This document shows positions 55,126 through 64,000 of a stretch of DNA of 64,000 nt, in pieces. The notes under the pieces were generated by a model. The model was not told the origin of the DNA, searched no databases, and saw nothing but the letters and a program-made list of their open reading frames with translations. The stretch spans positions 2,604,001 through 2,668,000 of the forward strand of contig CAWUEX030000002.1 in NCBI GenBank assembly GCA_963921305.4, read 5' to 3'. The translations under genes and the position numbers were made by a program. This DNA comes from CAWUEX02 sp963921305. GTDB lineage: Bacteria; Pseudomonadota; Alphaproteobacteria; Rhodospirillales; Rhodospirillaceae. How positions within the stretch are numbered: position 1 is the first letter of the stretch; each line of letters opens with the position of its first letter.

Positions 55126-56970
55126 TCAGTTGGCCTGACGCCGCAGGAAGGCTGGGATCTCCAACTCATCCTCATCGTGCGAGGTCACCGGGCGATCCGA
55201 CGGATTGACCGAAATCGCCAGATTGGCTGCTGCCGCCGGTTTCGCTGCCGGTGCGGTGGGTGACGCCAGAGGAGCCGGTGCCGGTTCGGCCTTGGCCGCT
55301 GGCTCCGGTGCGGCAGCCTTCGGGGCCTCGACCGGTTTTTCAGCCGCCGCCGGAACAGACTCAGGCTTGCTCTTGGCAAGGCTGCGGTAGCGGCTGAACA
55401 GACCGGGTTTCTGCTGCGGCTTCTGCTCTTCGTCCTTGGCCTCTGTTGCCAGGGGCTTCGGTGCCTCAGCGGCAGGCGGCGGCGCCATCTTCACCGGAGC
55501 GGGCGCGGGTGCCGGCTCAGGTGCAAGGCTGGTCTTCGGCGTCACCGGGGCCTTCGGAATGAAGGTCTCAGCCACCCTGGCGGGAGCGGACGACGGTGCC
55601 GGAGCCGATGCGGCTTTCGGTGCGACAGCCGGAGCCTTGCTCATGGCTGCAGCGATGTCGTCGGTCTGGGCGACCGGAGCAGCGGGTGCTGCGGGTGCCT
55701 CCTGGGGTGCTGCCGAGGACTGAGCGACGCGATCGGCCAGTCCCAGCTCACCCGCGGGCGGACGCGTGGTCGCGCTCGCGGGGGCTAGGGTCGGGCCTGG
55801 CGACGGCATGCTCTCCGCCGCCGGTGCAGGTGCCGCCGGTTTCGCTGCCGGTGCTGAGCCGGGGCCAGCCCCGAAGACGCTCTTGGCCATCGTTGCCGGG
55901 CGCAGCTCGGGCGTTTCCGGTTTGATCTCAGGGATCGTGGTCTGAACCGGTTTGGTTTCATCCCGCACCAGCACCGGCTTCGGCATGGCGCCGACCTGTG
56001 CTTCGATGCCTGTTGCCACGACGGAGACGCGGATGCGGCCCTCGAGGCTCTCATCGAAGCAGGATCCGAAGATGATGTGCGCTTCGTTTTCCACTTCGTC
56101 GCGGATGCGGTTCGCGGCTTCATCGACCTCGAACAAGGTGATGTCGGACCCGCCGGTGATGTTGATCAGAACACCTTTGGCCCCGCGCATGGAGGTGTCT
56201 TCCAAGAGCGGGTTGGCAATGGCGGCTTCGGCGGCCTCGATGGCCCGCTTTTCGCCGTCCGCCTCACCCGTGCCCATCATCGCCCGGCCCATCTCCAGCA
56301 TCACCGTTTGCACGTCGGCGAAGTCGAGATTGATGAGACCCGGCATCATCATCAGGTCGGTGACGCTGCGCACGCCTGAGTACAAAACGTCGTCCGCCAT
56401 CTTGAAGGCATCGGCGAAGGTCGTTTTCTCATTGGCCACCCGGAACAAGTTCTGGTTCGGGATGATGATCAGCGTATCGACACACTGCGCCAGCTCTTCG
56501 ATCCCCGCTTCGGCGATGCGCATGCGGTGAATACCTTCGAACTGGAAGGGCTTGGTCACCACACCCACGGTCAGGATGCCGAGCTCGCGGGCAATCCGGG
56601 CAACCACAGGGGCGGCCCCTGTGCCTGTGCCGCCGCCCATGCCAGCTGTGACGAAAGCCATGTTCGAGCCTTCCAGCTGCTGGCCGATCTGCTCAATGCA
56701 CTCCTCCGCAGAATGGCGGCCGATGTCCGGGCGGGCACCGGCACCCAGGCCCGACGTGGTGTCGGTTCCCAGTTGAATGCGCCGGTCACTGCGTGACAGG
56801 GACAGCGATTGAGCGTCCGTGTTGGCGACGACGAAGTCGACCCCGTCTAGGGAACTCTCAATCATGTTGTTGACCGCGTTGCCGCCGGCACCGCCGACGC
56901 CAACCACGGTGATCTTAGGTCTTAGGAGCGGTTCCGCTCCCGTTTGTGGGACGCTGATGTTCAAAGTCAT
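55126..56970 (-). CDS. ftsZ: Cell division protein FtsZ
   Basis: A 614-residue tubulin-like GTPase that forms the division ring. The GTP-binding motif GGGTGTG is at 112-118 and the T7 loop region NLDFADVQTVM is present. After the core (about 1-325) comes a linker of roughly 270 residues, rich in Ala and Pro, much longer than in E. coli and as in many alphaproteobacteria. The conserved C-terminal peptide ELEIPAFLRRQ, which binds FtsA, closes the protein. GGAGGAAGG precedes the ATG, and a terminator follows. A 24-base repeat lies in the linker. Confidence 0.97.
   Translation of the reverse strand: MTLNISVPQTGAEPLLRPKITVVGVGGAGGNAVNNMIESSLDGVDFVVANTDAQSLSLSRSDRRIQLGTDTTSGLGAGARPDIGRHSAEECIEQIGQQLEGSNMAFVTAGMGGGTGTGAAPVVARIARELGILTVGVVTKPFQFEGIHRMRIAEAGIEELAQCVDTLIIIPNQNLFRVANEKTTFADAFKMADDVLYSGVRSVTDLMMMPGLINLDFADVQTVMLEMGRAMMGTGEADGEKRAIEAAEAAIANPLLEDTSMRGAKGVLINITGGSDITLFEVDEAANRIRDEVENEAHIIFGSCFDESLEGRIRVSVVATGIEAQVGAMPKPVLVRDETKPVQTTIPEIKPETPELRPATMAKSVFGAGPGSAPAAKPAAPAPAAESMPSPGPTLAPASATTRPPAGELGLADRVAQSSAAPQEAPAAPAAPVAQTDDIAAAMSKAPAVAPKAASAPAPSSAPARVAETFIPKAPVTPKTSLAPEPAPAPAPVKMAPPPAAEAPKPLATEAKDEEQKPQQKPGLFSRYRSLAKSKPESVPAAAEKPVEAPKAAAPEPAAKAEPAPAPLASPTAPAAKPAAAANLAISVNPSDRPVTSHDEDELEIPAFLRRQAN
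55231..55854. repeat. 24-bp direct repeat pair inside the FtsZ linker
   Basis: An identical 24-base sequence, starting TGCCGCCGGTTTCGC, occurs at 55231-55254 and 55831-55854, exactly 600 bases (200 codons) apart. Both encode APAAKPAA in the linker. Recombination between them would remove 200 codons in frame. Confidence 0.7.
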
Positions 56971-57097
56971 ACCTTCCTCCAGGTTAGTGTTCTCCAGCTC
57001 GATGGGACGTTTGCGACCGGTGTTCCCGATCTTTTTGCCGGCGTGATTGGCGGACCCGTAGCCGCTTCAGAAGCCGGGTATTGGCGTCCTCTCCTCA

Positions 57098-58348
57098 TTA
57101 AAAGTTCTCCTTCAGCCATTGGCCGATGCGGCCGAAGCCGCGGGCACGCGACGCATGTTCGATCGCCGCGAAATCCGGTTGCATGACGTGTTCGTTGACC
57201 GCGAAGCGCAGCAAGCCGGCCGCCGTCGCAAAGGCGGGGCCGGACACGGACTCGGGCAGGCCGCGGATCATTTTGGGACGGCCCAGGCGGACCTGTTTGT
57301 CGAGCACCAGCTCAGCCAGATCGCGCACACCCTCCAGTTGGCTGGCGCCGCCGGTGATGACGACGCGCCGCCCGGCGATCTTGCCGTAGCCGCTGGCGTC
57401 CATCAGGCCGCGGACCAGCTCGAAGGTTTCTTCGAGGCGCGGCTGGATGATCTGCACCAGCATGGATTTCGGCACCTCGTTGGCGCTTTCTTCTTCTTCC
57501 TCGCCGACCAGCGGCACCTTAAGCAGTTCGCGCGTGTCCGAAGGGGTGTGCACCACGCTGCCGTATACGGTTTTCAAGCGTTCGGCTTTCGCGACAGGCG
57601 TCGAGAGGCCCTTCGCAATGTCGTTGGTGACGTGATTGCCGCCGATGGGAACGGACTCCACGAACTCGACATGGTTCTCCATGAACACAGCGACGGAAGT
57701 CGTGCCGCCGCCCATGTCCACGACGGTTACGCCGAGGTCCTTTTCGTCTTCGACCAGGCAGGCCAGGCCCGACGCGTAGGCGGATACCACCTTGTCTTCG
57801 ATTTCCAGATGGCAGCGTTCGATCACCGTTGCCAGGTTGCGGCTTTGGCCGAGAGCGGCGGTGACCAAGTGGATGTTCACACCCAAGCGGTCGCCGTACA
57901 TGCCGCGCGGATCGAGAATGCCGTTGGAGCCGTCGATGGAATACCCGGTCGGGATACAGTGAATCAGTTCCCGGTCACCGGCATCGATGTTGCCGCTGGC
58001 CTGTTCCATGATCTTGCGGACATCGGCATCACGGATTTGATGCCCCGAGACCGCCATTTCGACTTCAACCTGCGAAGAGCGTGGGCTGCCGCAGGTCATG
58101 TTCACAAAAACGCGGTCGATGCGCTCGTTGGCCATCTGTTCAGCGGCGTCCACGGCGGCCCGGATCGACGCTTCCGCCGCTTCCATGTTGACCACCTGGC
58201 CGTTGCGCATGCCGTTGGCACGATGATGCCCAACCCCGGCAATCTGAAGATGACCGTTGTCGTCGGTTGTCGCGACAAAACAACACACTTTCGTGGTGCC
58301 GACGTCGAGCGCGGCGATCACGCTGTTGCGTACAGTTCCCTTAGACAC
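57098..58348 (-). CDS. ftsA: Cell division protein FtsA
   Basis: A 416-residue actin-like ATPase that ties FtsZ to the membrane. Features are AALDVGTTKVCCFVA (phosphate 1), VVDMGGGTTSVAVF (phosphate 2), GGASQLEGVRDLAE, and a C-terminal amphipathic helix, IGQWLKENF, for membrane binding. It begins with GTG at 58348, inside the last codons of ftsQ (eight-base overlap), so the two are translationally coupled. ftsZ follows after 127 bases. Confidence 0.96.
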   Translation of the reverse strand: MSKGTVRNSVIAALDVGTTKVCCFVATTDDNGHLQIAGVGHHRANGMRNGQVVNMEAAEASIRAAVDAAEQMANERIDRVFVNMTCGSPRSSQVEVEMAVSGHQIRDADVRKIMEQASGNIDAGDRELIHCIPTGYSIDGSNGILDPRGMYGDRLGVNIHLVTAALGQSRNLATVIERCHLEIEDKVVSAYASGLACLVEDEKDLGVTVVDMGGGTTSVAVFMENHVEFVESVPIGGNHVTNDIAKGLSTPVAKAERLKTVYGSVVHTPSDTRELLKVPLVGEEEEESANEVPKSMLVQIIQPRLEETFELVRGLMDASGYGKIAGRRVVITGGASQLEGVRDLAELVLDKQVRLGRPKMIRGLPESVSGPAFATAAGLLRFAVNEHVMQPDFAAIEHASRARGFGRIGQWLKENF

Positions 58349-59180
58349 GTTTCCTGTACTCCTCTTTAAGCGCGTAGCGCAGACCCAGCCCAGCTTCCTG
58401 TTTGGGTCCTAAGTGCTGATTGTTGATGGTGTAGCCGTCCTTCAGAGTGACGAACGTGCGGCCAGCGACGCGCAGGTCGATGGTCGCCACTGCACGGCTG
58501 AGGATTTGATGGGTGGTATCCAGCGCGGCGAGGTAAGCCCATGCCTCGGCGATGCCGGTCTCCGGCAGTTTGACGGTGATGCCGTCGTCGACATCGCCAA
58601 ATACGACATCCCAACGGCGGTTGCCGAAGCGTACGGCGGCGGTAACTTTGTCCTTCAACGCTGGTTGCTGTGCGAGTGTGTCGAACAGTTCTCCGGCATG
58701 AGCAGGCGCGTCATCGCCAACGATCACCGGCAAACGGTTCTCGGCGGCCGCGATATCGGCGATGGCTTCGCCGTCACGGTCCACCAAGGTGTAGCGGCCT
58801 TCCCGCTGCCAAACGGCGAAGGCGGTGCGTTCGTGCAAAGTGATCGCGATGCTGTTGGGCAAGCGGCGCACGACCTCGGATGATTTGACCCACGGCAGCA
58901 AGTTGAACCGTTCGCGGGCTGCCGGAATGTCGAGGTCCAGGATCGGCGTGCCGCGGACCGCACCCAAGGCGTCAAGCAGATCAGCCGGATTGGTTTTCAC
59001 CCGGCCTGTCACGAGAACTTCCTTAACGCTCAAGCCAACGGTGGATAAGGACTCTGCCGCGTGATCCTGAATCGAGGTCAGGCGGACATGCGACGGTAGG
59101 TCGCGCGCGATCCACACCGCCGCACCGGCGAACAGCGTCAATGCGCATCCATTGATCAGCCAAGGTTTTAGGCGTCGCAT
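58341..59180 (-). CDS. ftsQ: Cell division protein FtsQ
   Basis: A 279-residue bitopic protein of the divisome. The ATG at 59180 follows GGAGAAC and gives a short cytoplasmic start, one membrane helix (about 9-24) and a POTRA domain (VKEVLVTGRVKTNPADLLDAL), followed by the FtsQ domain (LPWVKSSEVVRRLPNSIAITLHERTAFAVW, in parts). A longer frame to 59360 lies within ddl and is not used. It overlaps the end of ddl by 13 bases and ftsA by eight. Confidence 0.93.
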   Translation of the reverse strand: MRRLKPWLINGCALTLFAGAAVWIARDLPSHVRLTSIQDHAAESLSTVGLSVKEVLVTGRVKTNPADLLDALGAVRGTPILDLDIPAARERFNLLPWVKSSEVVRRLPNSIAITLHERTAFAVWQREGRYTLVDRDGEAIADIAAAENRLPVIVGDDAPAHAGELFDTLAQQPALKDKVTAAVRFGNRRWDVVFGDVDDGITVKLPETGIAEAWAYLAALDTTHQILSRAVATIDLRVAGRTFVTLKDGYTINNQHLGPKQEAGLGLRYALKEEYRKRV

Positions 59181-60091
59181 TGCGCGTTCTCCACCATCCA
59201 GCACATCAGATCGGCAAAACTCATGCCGACGTGCGCCGCCTGCTCCGGCACCAAAGACGTCGGGGTCAGACCGGGCTGCGTGTTGAGTTCCAAGAGGTAC
59301 AGGTCGCTGCCATCCAGGCGCAGATCGGCGCGGGTCACGCCACGGCAGCCAAGGGCGCAATGCGCCGCCAGCGAGACATCAAGCGCGCGTTGATACACAC
59401 CAGAGTCGATGTCTGCGGGAAGGACATGAATGGACCCTCCCTCCGCGTATTTCGCGTCATAGTCATAGAAGCCGCGCTCGGTGGTGATCTCGGTCACCGC
59501 CAACGGGCGTTCGCCGATCATCGCCACGGTGATCTCACGGCCAGGAATGTAACGCTCGACCATAATCGGGCTGTCAGTCGCTAAGCCGAGATCATCCAGC
59601 GGCGCCTTGTTATCGCCTTCGCGTACAATTCGCACACCGACGCTCGACCCTTCGTTGATCGGCTTGATCACATAGGGGCGCGGCAGTGGATCGGTGGTCT
59701 CCGCGACGTCGCGGGTGACCACCACGTCTTCCGCCACCGGCAGGCCTGCGGTGGCAAAGATTTTCTTGGACACCGACTTGTCCATCGCCAGAGCGGAGGC
59801 CAGACGGCCCGAGTTGGTGTAGGGCAGGGCCATCATGTCGAGCAGGCCCTGGATGCAGCCGTCCTCGCCGAAGCGGCCGTGCAGCGCATTGAACACCACA
59901 TCGGGGGCGCTGGTTGTCAGGAGTTCGGTCAGCTTTGCCATGTCGCGTGGCACGTCGATCGCTACGACGGTGTAGCCCGAGGCGCGCAAGGCGTCCGCAG
60001 CCGCTTCACCCGAGACGAGCGACACTCGCCGTTCGGCGGAGAACCCGCCGTACAGCACAGCTACGGTCTGATCTGCGCGCGTTGCGGTCAT
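59168..60091 (-). CDS. ddl: D-alanine--D-alanine ligase
   Basis: A 307-residue ATP-grasp enzyme that makes D-Ala-D-Ala for the peptidoglycan precursor. It shows VLYGGFSAERRVSLVSG at the N-terminus, HGRFGEDGCIQGLLDMM, YVIKPINEGSSVGV for ATP and substrate, and LLELNTQPGLT for metal binding. It overlaps murB by four bases (ATGA) and ftsQ by 13. Normal length and place for DdlB in the division/cell-wall cluster. Confidence 0.95.
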   Translation of the reverse strand: MTATRADQTVAVLYGGFSAERRVSLVSGEAAADALRASGYTVVAIDVPRDMAKLTELLTTSAPDVVFNALHGRFGEDGCIQGLLDMMALPYTNSGRLASALAMDKSVSKKIFATAGLPVAEDVVVTRDVAETTDPLPRPYVIKPINEGSSVGVRIVREGDNKAPLDDLGLATDSPIMVERYIPGREITVAMIGERPLAVTEITTERGFYDYDAKYAEGGSIHVLPADIDSGVYQRALDVSLAAHCALGCRGVTRADLRLDGSDLYLLELNTQPGLTPTSLVPEQAAHVGMSFADLMCWMVENAQCDA

Positions 60092-61050
60092 TCAGCCTCC
60101 CCCTTGCGATGCAAGGGCGCGTCCCCGTCGGTGCCCGCGACACCGACCCGGCGGATTTCCCAAACGAGGGGAATACCGGAGACATCGCGGACACGCTGAC
60201 GGACCTCTTCGCCGAGACCTTCCAGGTCGGCGGCTGTTGCTGTCCCGGTGTTAACCAGGAAATTGCAGTGCTTCTCGGAGACCATCGCTCCGCCACGGCG
60301 TAGGCCGCGGCAGCCGGCCTGGTCGATCAGTTCCCACGCCTTCGCTTCCGACGGATTGGCGAAAGTCGAACCGCCGGTGCGGCTTTGCACGGGCTGAGCT
60401 TCTTCGCGTTCCGCGCGGATTTCCCGGATGCGCCGGGTGATGGCATCGGCGTCACCGGCAACGCCCTTCAGTTCAGCGCCGATAAACACCCAGGACTCCG
60501 GAGCCGTGCTGTGGCGGTAACTGAAACCGAGGTCGGCGTTGGACAGACGGCGGACTTCGCCGGTGTCATCCATGGCCGTTGCCGTCACCAGGACGTTCTG
60601 AATTTCACGGCCATAGGCGCCGGCATTCATGCGCACGGCGCCGCCGATGGTGCCGGGAATACCGGTGAGGAATTCCAGTCCGGCGATGGCGTGATCACGG
60701 GCTGTGGTTGCGACATTGGCATCGACCGCGCTGCCGCCGCAGCGCAGGGTCGTGCCGTCAACTTCGATGGTGTTGAACGCCCGGCCCAGTTTGATCGTCA
60801 CACCGGGAATGCCGCCGTCGCGGATCAACAGGTTGGAGGCCAGGCCGATCACGGTCACTGGCACGTCAGCCGGCTTGCCACGCATGAACGTGGCCAAGTC
60901 TTCCGTATCCGCAGGGGTGAACAAGACCTCCGCCGGACCGCCGACCCGGAACCAGGTCGTGGGCGCCAGATCGGCATAAGCGGTGTAGCTGCCGCGCACG
61001 GGCGGCAGGCGGTCAATCAACCCGGACTGTGTGCTGTGAGCTGCCATCAT
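60088..61050 (-). CDS. murB: UDP-N-acetylenolpyruvoylglucosamine reductase
   Basis: A 320-residue FAD enzyme that reduces the enolpyruvyl group to give UDP-MurNAc. FAD-site motifs are TWFRVGGPAEVLF, GLASNLLIRDGGIPGV and GAVRMNAGAYGREIQ; the catalytic SGGSTF-type loop appears as GGSTFANPSEAKAWELID, with a Ser in GSTF as proton donor. Two ATGs (61050 and 61047) are adjacent; the first overlaps the murC stop by four bases. It is coupled to ddl downstream. Confidence 0.95.
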   Translation of the reverse strand: MMAAHSTQSGLIDRLPPVRGSYTAYADLAPTTWFRVGGPAEVLFTPADTEDLATFMRGKPADVPVTVIGLASNLLIRDGGIPGVTIKLGRAFNTIEVDGTTLRCGGSAVDANVATTARDHAIAGLEFLTGIPGTIGGAVRMNAGAYGREIQNVLVTATAMDDTGEVRRLSNADLGFSYRHSTAPESWVFIGAELKGVAGDADAITRRIREIRAEREEAQPVQSRTGGSTFANPSEAKAWELIDQAGCRGLRRGGAMVSEKHCNFLVNTGTATAADLEGLGEEVRQRVRDVSGIPLVWEIRRVGVAGTDGDAPLHRKGEAE

Positions 61051-62480
61051 GAGGCCAAGTCCTGCGTTTGCACGCCGCGAATTTTCGCAAGGTCACCCGG
61101 CAAGGCTTGCGCCCAAGCCGTGATGTTGCCGGCGCCGAGACAGACGACCAGATCGCCGGGTTTGGCGATGTCGTCGATGACGGCGGCAAGATGCTTCGGT
61201 GACAGAAGGGCGGTGACGTGACTGTGTCCGTGGGCGTGTAGCCCGTTGATCAGGCCGTCACGGTCCATGCCCTCAATCGGTGCTTCACCGGCGGGATAGA
61301 CGTCAGCCACGACGACGTGATCCGCGTCGTTGAAACAGGTGCAGAAGTCCTCAAACAGAGCGGCCAGACGCGAGTAGCGGTGCGGCTGTACGACGGCGAT
61401 GACCCGGCCAGTAGCCGCGCTGCGAGCGGCTTTCAGTACAGCGCTGATCTCCACCGGATGATGCCCGTAGTCGTCGACCACGGTGATCCCGTCGACCTCA
61501 CCCGTTTTAGTGAAGCGGCGTTTCACGCCGGTGAATTTGGCCAGGCCGTCGCGGATGGTGTCGTCGTCCACGCCCAGCTCGACAGCCACAGCGATCGCCG
61601 CCAGCGCGTTGAGCACGTTGTGATGGCCGAACATCGGCACTTGAATGTTTTCGATGCGGCGTTCGCCGCCGGTGATGCGGTCGGAGATGGCCACGTCGAA
61701 GCGCGCACCGCTCATGTCCAGGGTGACGTTCTCGCCGCGCACGTTCGCGACCGGGCCGAGGCCGTAGGTGATGATCTTGCGGTCCGAGAGATGCGGGATC
61801 AGCGCCTGAACCTCGGGGTGATCGATGCACAGCGTGGCGAAGCCATAGAATGGGATTGAATCCACGAAGGTGCGGAACGCCGCCTTGAGGGCGTCGAAGT
61901 CGCCATAGAAATCAAGGTGCTCGGGGTCAATGTTGGTGACGACCGCGATGGTCGCGGGCAGGCGAATGAACGTACCGTCGGACTCGTCCGCTTCCACGAC
62001 CATCCAGTCGCCTTCGCCTAAGCGGGCGTTGGTGCCGTAGGCGTTGATGATGCCGCCGTTGATGACGGTCGGATCCAGGCGCGCCGCATCAAGTACCGAG
62101 GCGATCAGCGATGTGGTTGTCGTCTTGCCATGGGTGCCGCCGACAGCGATGGCCCATTTCAGCCTCATTAGTTCCGCCAGCATTTCGGCGCGGCGCACCA
62201 CCGGCATCATCGCCTTGCGGGCGGCGGTGACTTCCGGGTTATCGGCCTTCACCGCGGAGGAAATCACGACCACTCGGGCGTCGCCCAGGTTTTCGGCCCG
62301 GTGTCCGACTTCGACACGAATACCGAGCGTGCGCAGACGGTCGACATTGGCGTTTTGCGCGATGTCGCTGCCCTGTACCGCATAACCGAGATTGTGCATG
62401 ACCTCGGCGATGCCGCTCATGCCAATCCCGCCGATGCCGACGAAGTGGATGGTGCCAATGTCGAGGGGCATGGTGCGCAT
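61047..62480 (-). CDS. murC: UDP-N-acetylmuramate--L-alanine ligase
   Basis: A 477-residue Mur ligase that adds L-Ala to UDP-MurNAc using ATP. Motifs run HFVGIGGIGMSGIAEVM, the P-loop GTHGKTTTTSLIASVL, NIDPEHLDFYGDFDAL, FTGVKRRFTKTGE and VVDDYGHHPVEI. It starts with the ATG at 62480, whose A is also the last base of the murG stop (TGATG), and ends overlapping murB. A second ATG lies at 62471. Confidence 0.96.
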   Translation of the reverse strand: MRTMPLDIGTIHFVGIGGIGMSGIAEVMHNLGYAVQGSDIAQNANVDRLRTLGIRVEVGHRAENLGDARVVVISSAVKADNPEVTAARKAMMPVVRRAEMLAELMRLKWAIAVGGTHGKTTTTSLIASVLDAARLDPTVINGGIINAYGTNARLGEGDWMVVEADESDGTFIRLPATIAVVTNIDPEHLDFYGDFDALKAAFRTFVDSIPFYGFATLCIDHPEVQALIPHLSDRKIITYGLGPVANVRGENVTLDMSGARFDVAISDRITGGERRIENIQVPMFGHHNVLNALAAIAVAVELGVDDDTIRDGLAKFTGVKRRFTKTGEVDGITVVDDYGHHPVEISAVLKAARSAATGRVIAVVQPHRYSRLAALFEDFCTCFNDADHVVVADVYPAGEAPIEGMDRDGLINGLHAHGHSHVTALLSPKHLAAVIDDIAKPGDLVVCLGAGNITAWAQALPGDLAKIRGVQTQDLAS

Positions 62481-63613
62481 CAGGCGGCTCCCCGCGTGGC
62501 GTCGGCGTGGCCGTTGCTGCCGTTGGCCAATTCCTCGACCACATCGGCGAGACGCTCGGCTGCGTCAGGAATGGCGAAGGCTTTTGCCGCAGCCGCAGTG
62601 GCTGACAGCGTGCTCGGATCGTTCAACAGTTCGGCTAAACGGTCCGATAAGGATTGCGGCGTCAGCCCGTCCTGGGGCTCGCACCAGCCGCCGCCGGCTG
62701 CGACCAGAGCCTGGGCGTTGGCGGTTTGATGGTCGTCGGCAGCGTAGGGATAGGGCACGTAGATCGCCGGACGCCCCGCGAACGACACTTCACTGACGGT
62801 CGAGGCGCCGGAGCGCACGATCAGCAGGTGTGCTGAGGCGACCAGGTCCGGCACGTCGTCAAAAAACGGCTGCAGGCGTGCCTTCACACCACAGTTGGAA
62901 TAGGCGTGGCGGGTCTGGTCGACGATCTCGCTGCGGCACTGTTGGTCAACGTCGATCCGCTTGCGCAACTCTTCCGGCAGGCGCTTGATGGCGCACGGCA
63001 CCAGGTGACTGAACACTGCTGCACCCTGACTGCCGCCGAGGACGACGATGCGGATCCGGCCGCTGCCTTCCGGCGCGACGTATGGCTTAGCGCGGGCTGC
63101 GCCAAAGCTTGCGCGCACGGGCATGCCCGTGCGGATCGGCGCTATGCCTTCCGGAATCTGCTGCGTTGCCTCGAAGGAGGTGCACACCCGGTCGACGCGT
63201 TTGGCAAACAAACGGTTGGCCCGGCCGATCACTGCGTTTTGCTCGTGCAACGCGGTGCGCAGGCCGATGTGAGTGGCGGCCATCATGGTCGGTGCGGCAG
63301 CATATCCACCGAAACCAATGACGGCCGCCGGGTTCATGTCTTTCAGCAAGCCTCGCGCCTGGAACACGCCGACGCCGAGGCTCAGCGCTCCGGTCAAACG
63401 GCCGATGGCGCCGAAACCGGCGAGCCCGCGGGCGCTGATGGTGTGATGCTCCAGTTCCGACAACAAACCGGTGCGCGCCGCGCCACGCTCATCGGTGATC
63501 CACACCGGGCGGTGGCCGCGTTTGATCAACGCCTTGGCCAGCGCTTCGGCAGGAAACAGATGTCCGCCGGTACCGCCGGCGGCAAGAACGATGGGAGATG
63601 TCTGACCGGTCAT
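62480..63613 (-). CDS. murG: UDP-GlcNAc:lipid I N-acetylglucosaminyltransferase
   Basis: A 377-residue peripheral membrane glycosyltransferase that turns lipid I into lipid II. The donor/acceptor loops are LAAGGTGGHLFPAEALA and VIGFGGYAAAP, with VVLGGSQGAAVFSHLVP and RSGASTVSEVSFAGRPAIYVPYP in the C-domain. The ATG at 63613 overlaps the ftsW stop by four bases; the longer open frame to 63898 runs inside ftsW and is rejected. It is coupled to murC downstream. Confidence 0.96.
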   Translation of the reverse strand: MTGQTSPIVLAAGGTGGHLFPAEALAKALIKRGHRPVWITDERGAARTGLLSELEHHTISARGLAGFGAIGRLTGALSLGVGVFQARGLLKDMNPAAVIGFGGYAAAPTMMAATHIGLRTALHEQNAVIGRANRLFAKRVDRVCTSFEATQQIPEGIAPIRTGMPVRASFGAARAKPYVAPEGSGRIRIVVLGGSQGAAVFSHLVPCAIKRLPEELRKRIDVDQQCRSEIVDQTRHAYSNCGVKARLQPFFDDVPDLVASAHLLIVRSGASTVSEVSFAGRPAIYVPYPYAADDHQTANAQALVAAGGGWCEPQDGLTPQSLSDRLAELLNDPSTLSATAAAAKAFAIPDAAERLADVVEELANGSNGHADATRGAA

Positions 63614-64000
63614 GCCTGAAGGCCCTCCGTGTCGCGGCGGCGCCGGGTCAGGCCGAGGATCATGCCCATGGCAATCGCCAGGGCGACCATCGACGAGCCG
63701 CCGTATGAAATGAAAGGAAGCGTCATGCCTTTGGTCGGCATCATGTGCAGGCTCGACGCCATGTTGACGATGGCCTGCAGGCCGAACTGCGCGGCGAGGC
63801 CGCCGACAGCGAGCAACACGAAAAGATTGTCGTCGCGCAGCACCCGGATCATGGCGCGCAGCACCAGGAAGCCAAACAGCGCGACCACCAGAAGACACAG
63901 CAGCACGCCGAACTCTTCGCCGGCGACGGCGAAGATAAAGTCAGTATGGGCGTCGGGCAGGAGTTCCTTCACGCGCCCTTCGCCGGGACCCCGGCCCAGC
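63610..64000 (-). CDS. ftsW: Peptidoglycan glycosyltransferase FtsW (5' partial)
   Basis: The C-terminal 130 or so residues of a SEDS-family protein, which polymerises septal peptidoglycan with its cognate class B PBP. Helices and the signature HTDFIFAVAGEEFGVLLCLLV and ASSLHMMPTKGMTLPFISYGGSSM identify FtsW. The start lies beyond the right edge. Its place before murG is typical of the cluster. The RodA paralogue is less likely because of that context. Confidence 0.93.
   Translation of the reverse strand, partial: LGRGPGEGRVKELLPDAHTDFIFAVAGEEFGVLLCLLVVALFGFLVLRAMIRVLRDDNLFVLLAVGGLAAQFGLQAIVNMASSLHMMPTKGMTLPFISYGGSSMVALAIAMGMILGLTRRRRDTEGLQA

Noticed and set aside
57119..58369. A 416-codon open frame on the plus strand opposite ftsA
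   Set aside because: It has the same length as ftsA by coincidence of the shared third-position GC pattern; ftsA motifs are unambiguous.

Overview
The window is high-GC DNA from an alphaproteobacterium. The evidence is the cell-division and cell-wall order read on the minus strand at the right end (ftsW-murG-murC-murB-ddl-ftsQ-ftsA-ftsZ, then lpxC-bamD-recN-ligA), an FtsZ with a very long Ala/Pro linker, a fused CysN-CysC beside CysD, and a two-gene mlaA-mlaC operon. The arrangement resembles Rhodospirillales-type genomes; that placement is from memory and is an inference. Several TonB-dependent receptors, Tat-exported proteins and small catabolic enzymes suggest a free-living heterotroph.

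Layout. 1-3.6 kb: the end of a peptide-type ABC binding protein, a flavoprotein oxidoreductase and an MFS transporter; the last two are broken by seven single-base indels. 3.6-8.4 kb: a small membrane protein, a secreted alpha/beta hydrolase tightly coupled to a SPINDLY-type TPR glycosyltransferase, and a MATE exporter. 8.6-13.4 kb: a tannase/feruloyl-esterase-type secreted enzyme, the sulfate-activation genes cysD-cysNC, and an 86-residue orphan. 13.4-19.6 kb: an autotransporter, an operon of two short-chain dehydrogenases plus a hydrolase, and a divergent Tat-exported DUF1838 protein. 19.6-24.3 kb: a second TPR glycosyltransferase (one frameshift), ettA and a MmgE/PrpD protein. 24.7-29.4 kb: two TonB-dependent receptors in tandem. 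29.5-33.9 kb: a B12/radical SAM protein, mlaC, mlaA and metF with a structured leader. 34-48.8 kb: a ClC protein, a second DUF1838 protein, uvrD, prmA, two M24 peptidase-family proteins, an MFS protein, a DUF898-M48 pair, a response regulator and a small membrane protein. 49-64 kb: ligA, recN, bamD, lpxC and the division/cell-wall cluster, running off the right edge in ftsW.

How the genes work together. The right third is housekeeping: peptidoglycan precursor synthesis (MurC, MurB, Ddl, MurG), septum assembly (FtsW, FtsQ, FtsA, FtsZ), lipid A synthesis (LpxC) and outer-membrane protein insertion (BamD). MlaA and MlaC serve outer-membrane lipid asymmetry. The left two thirds hold small accessory units for uptake (TonB receptors, ABC, MFS), periplasmic processing (tannase-type esterase, hydrolase, DUF1838, Tat-exported M24) and cytoplasmic oxidation (flavoprotein, SDRs, PrpD-like).

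I saw no tRNA, rRNA, CRISPR array, insertion sequence or prophage. I did not find a clearly new multi-gene system. The candidates most worth following are the structured metF leader, the DUF898-M48 pair, the two DUF1838 proteins in catabolic settings, the uncharacterised B12/radical SAM protein beside mlaAC, and the palindrome repeated on both sides of uvrD.
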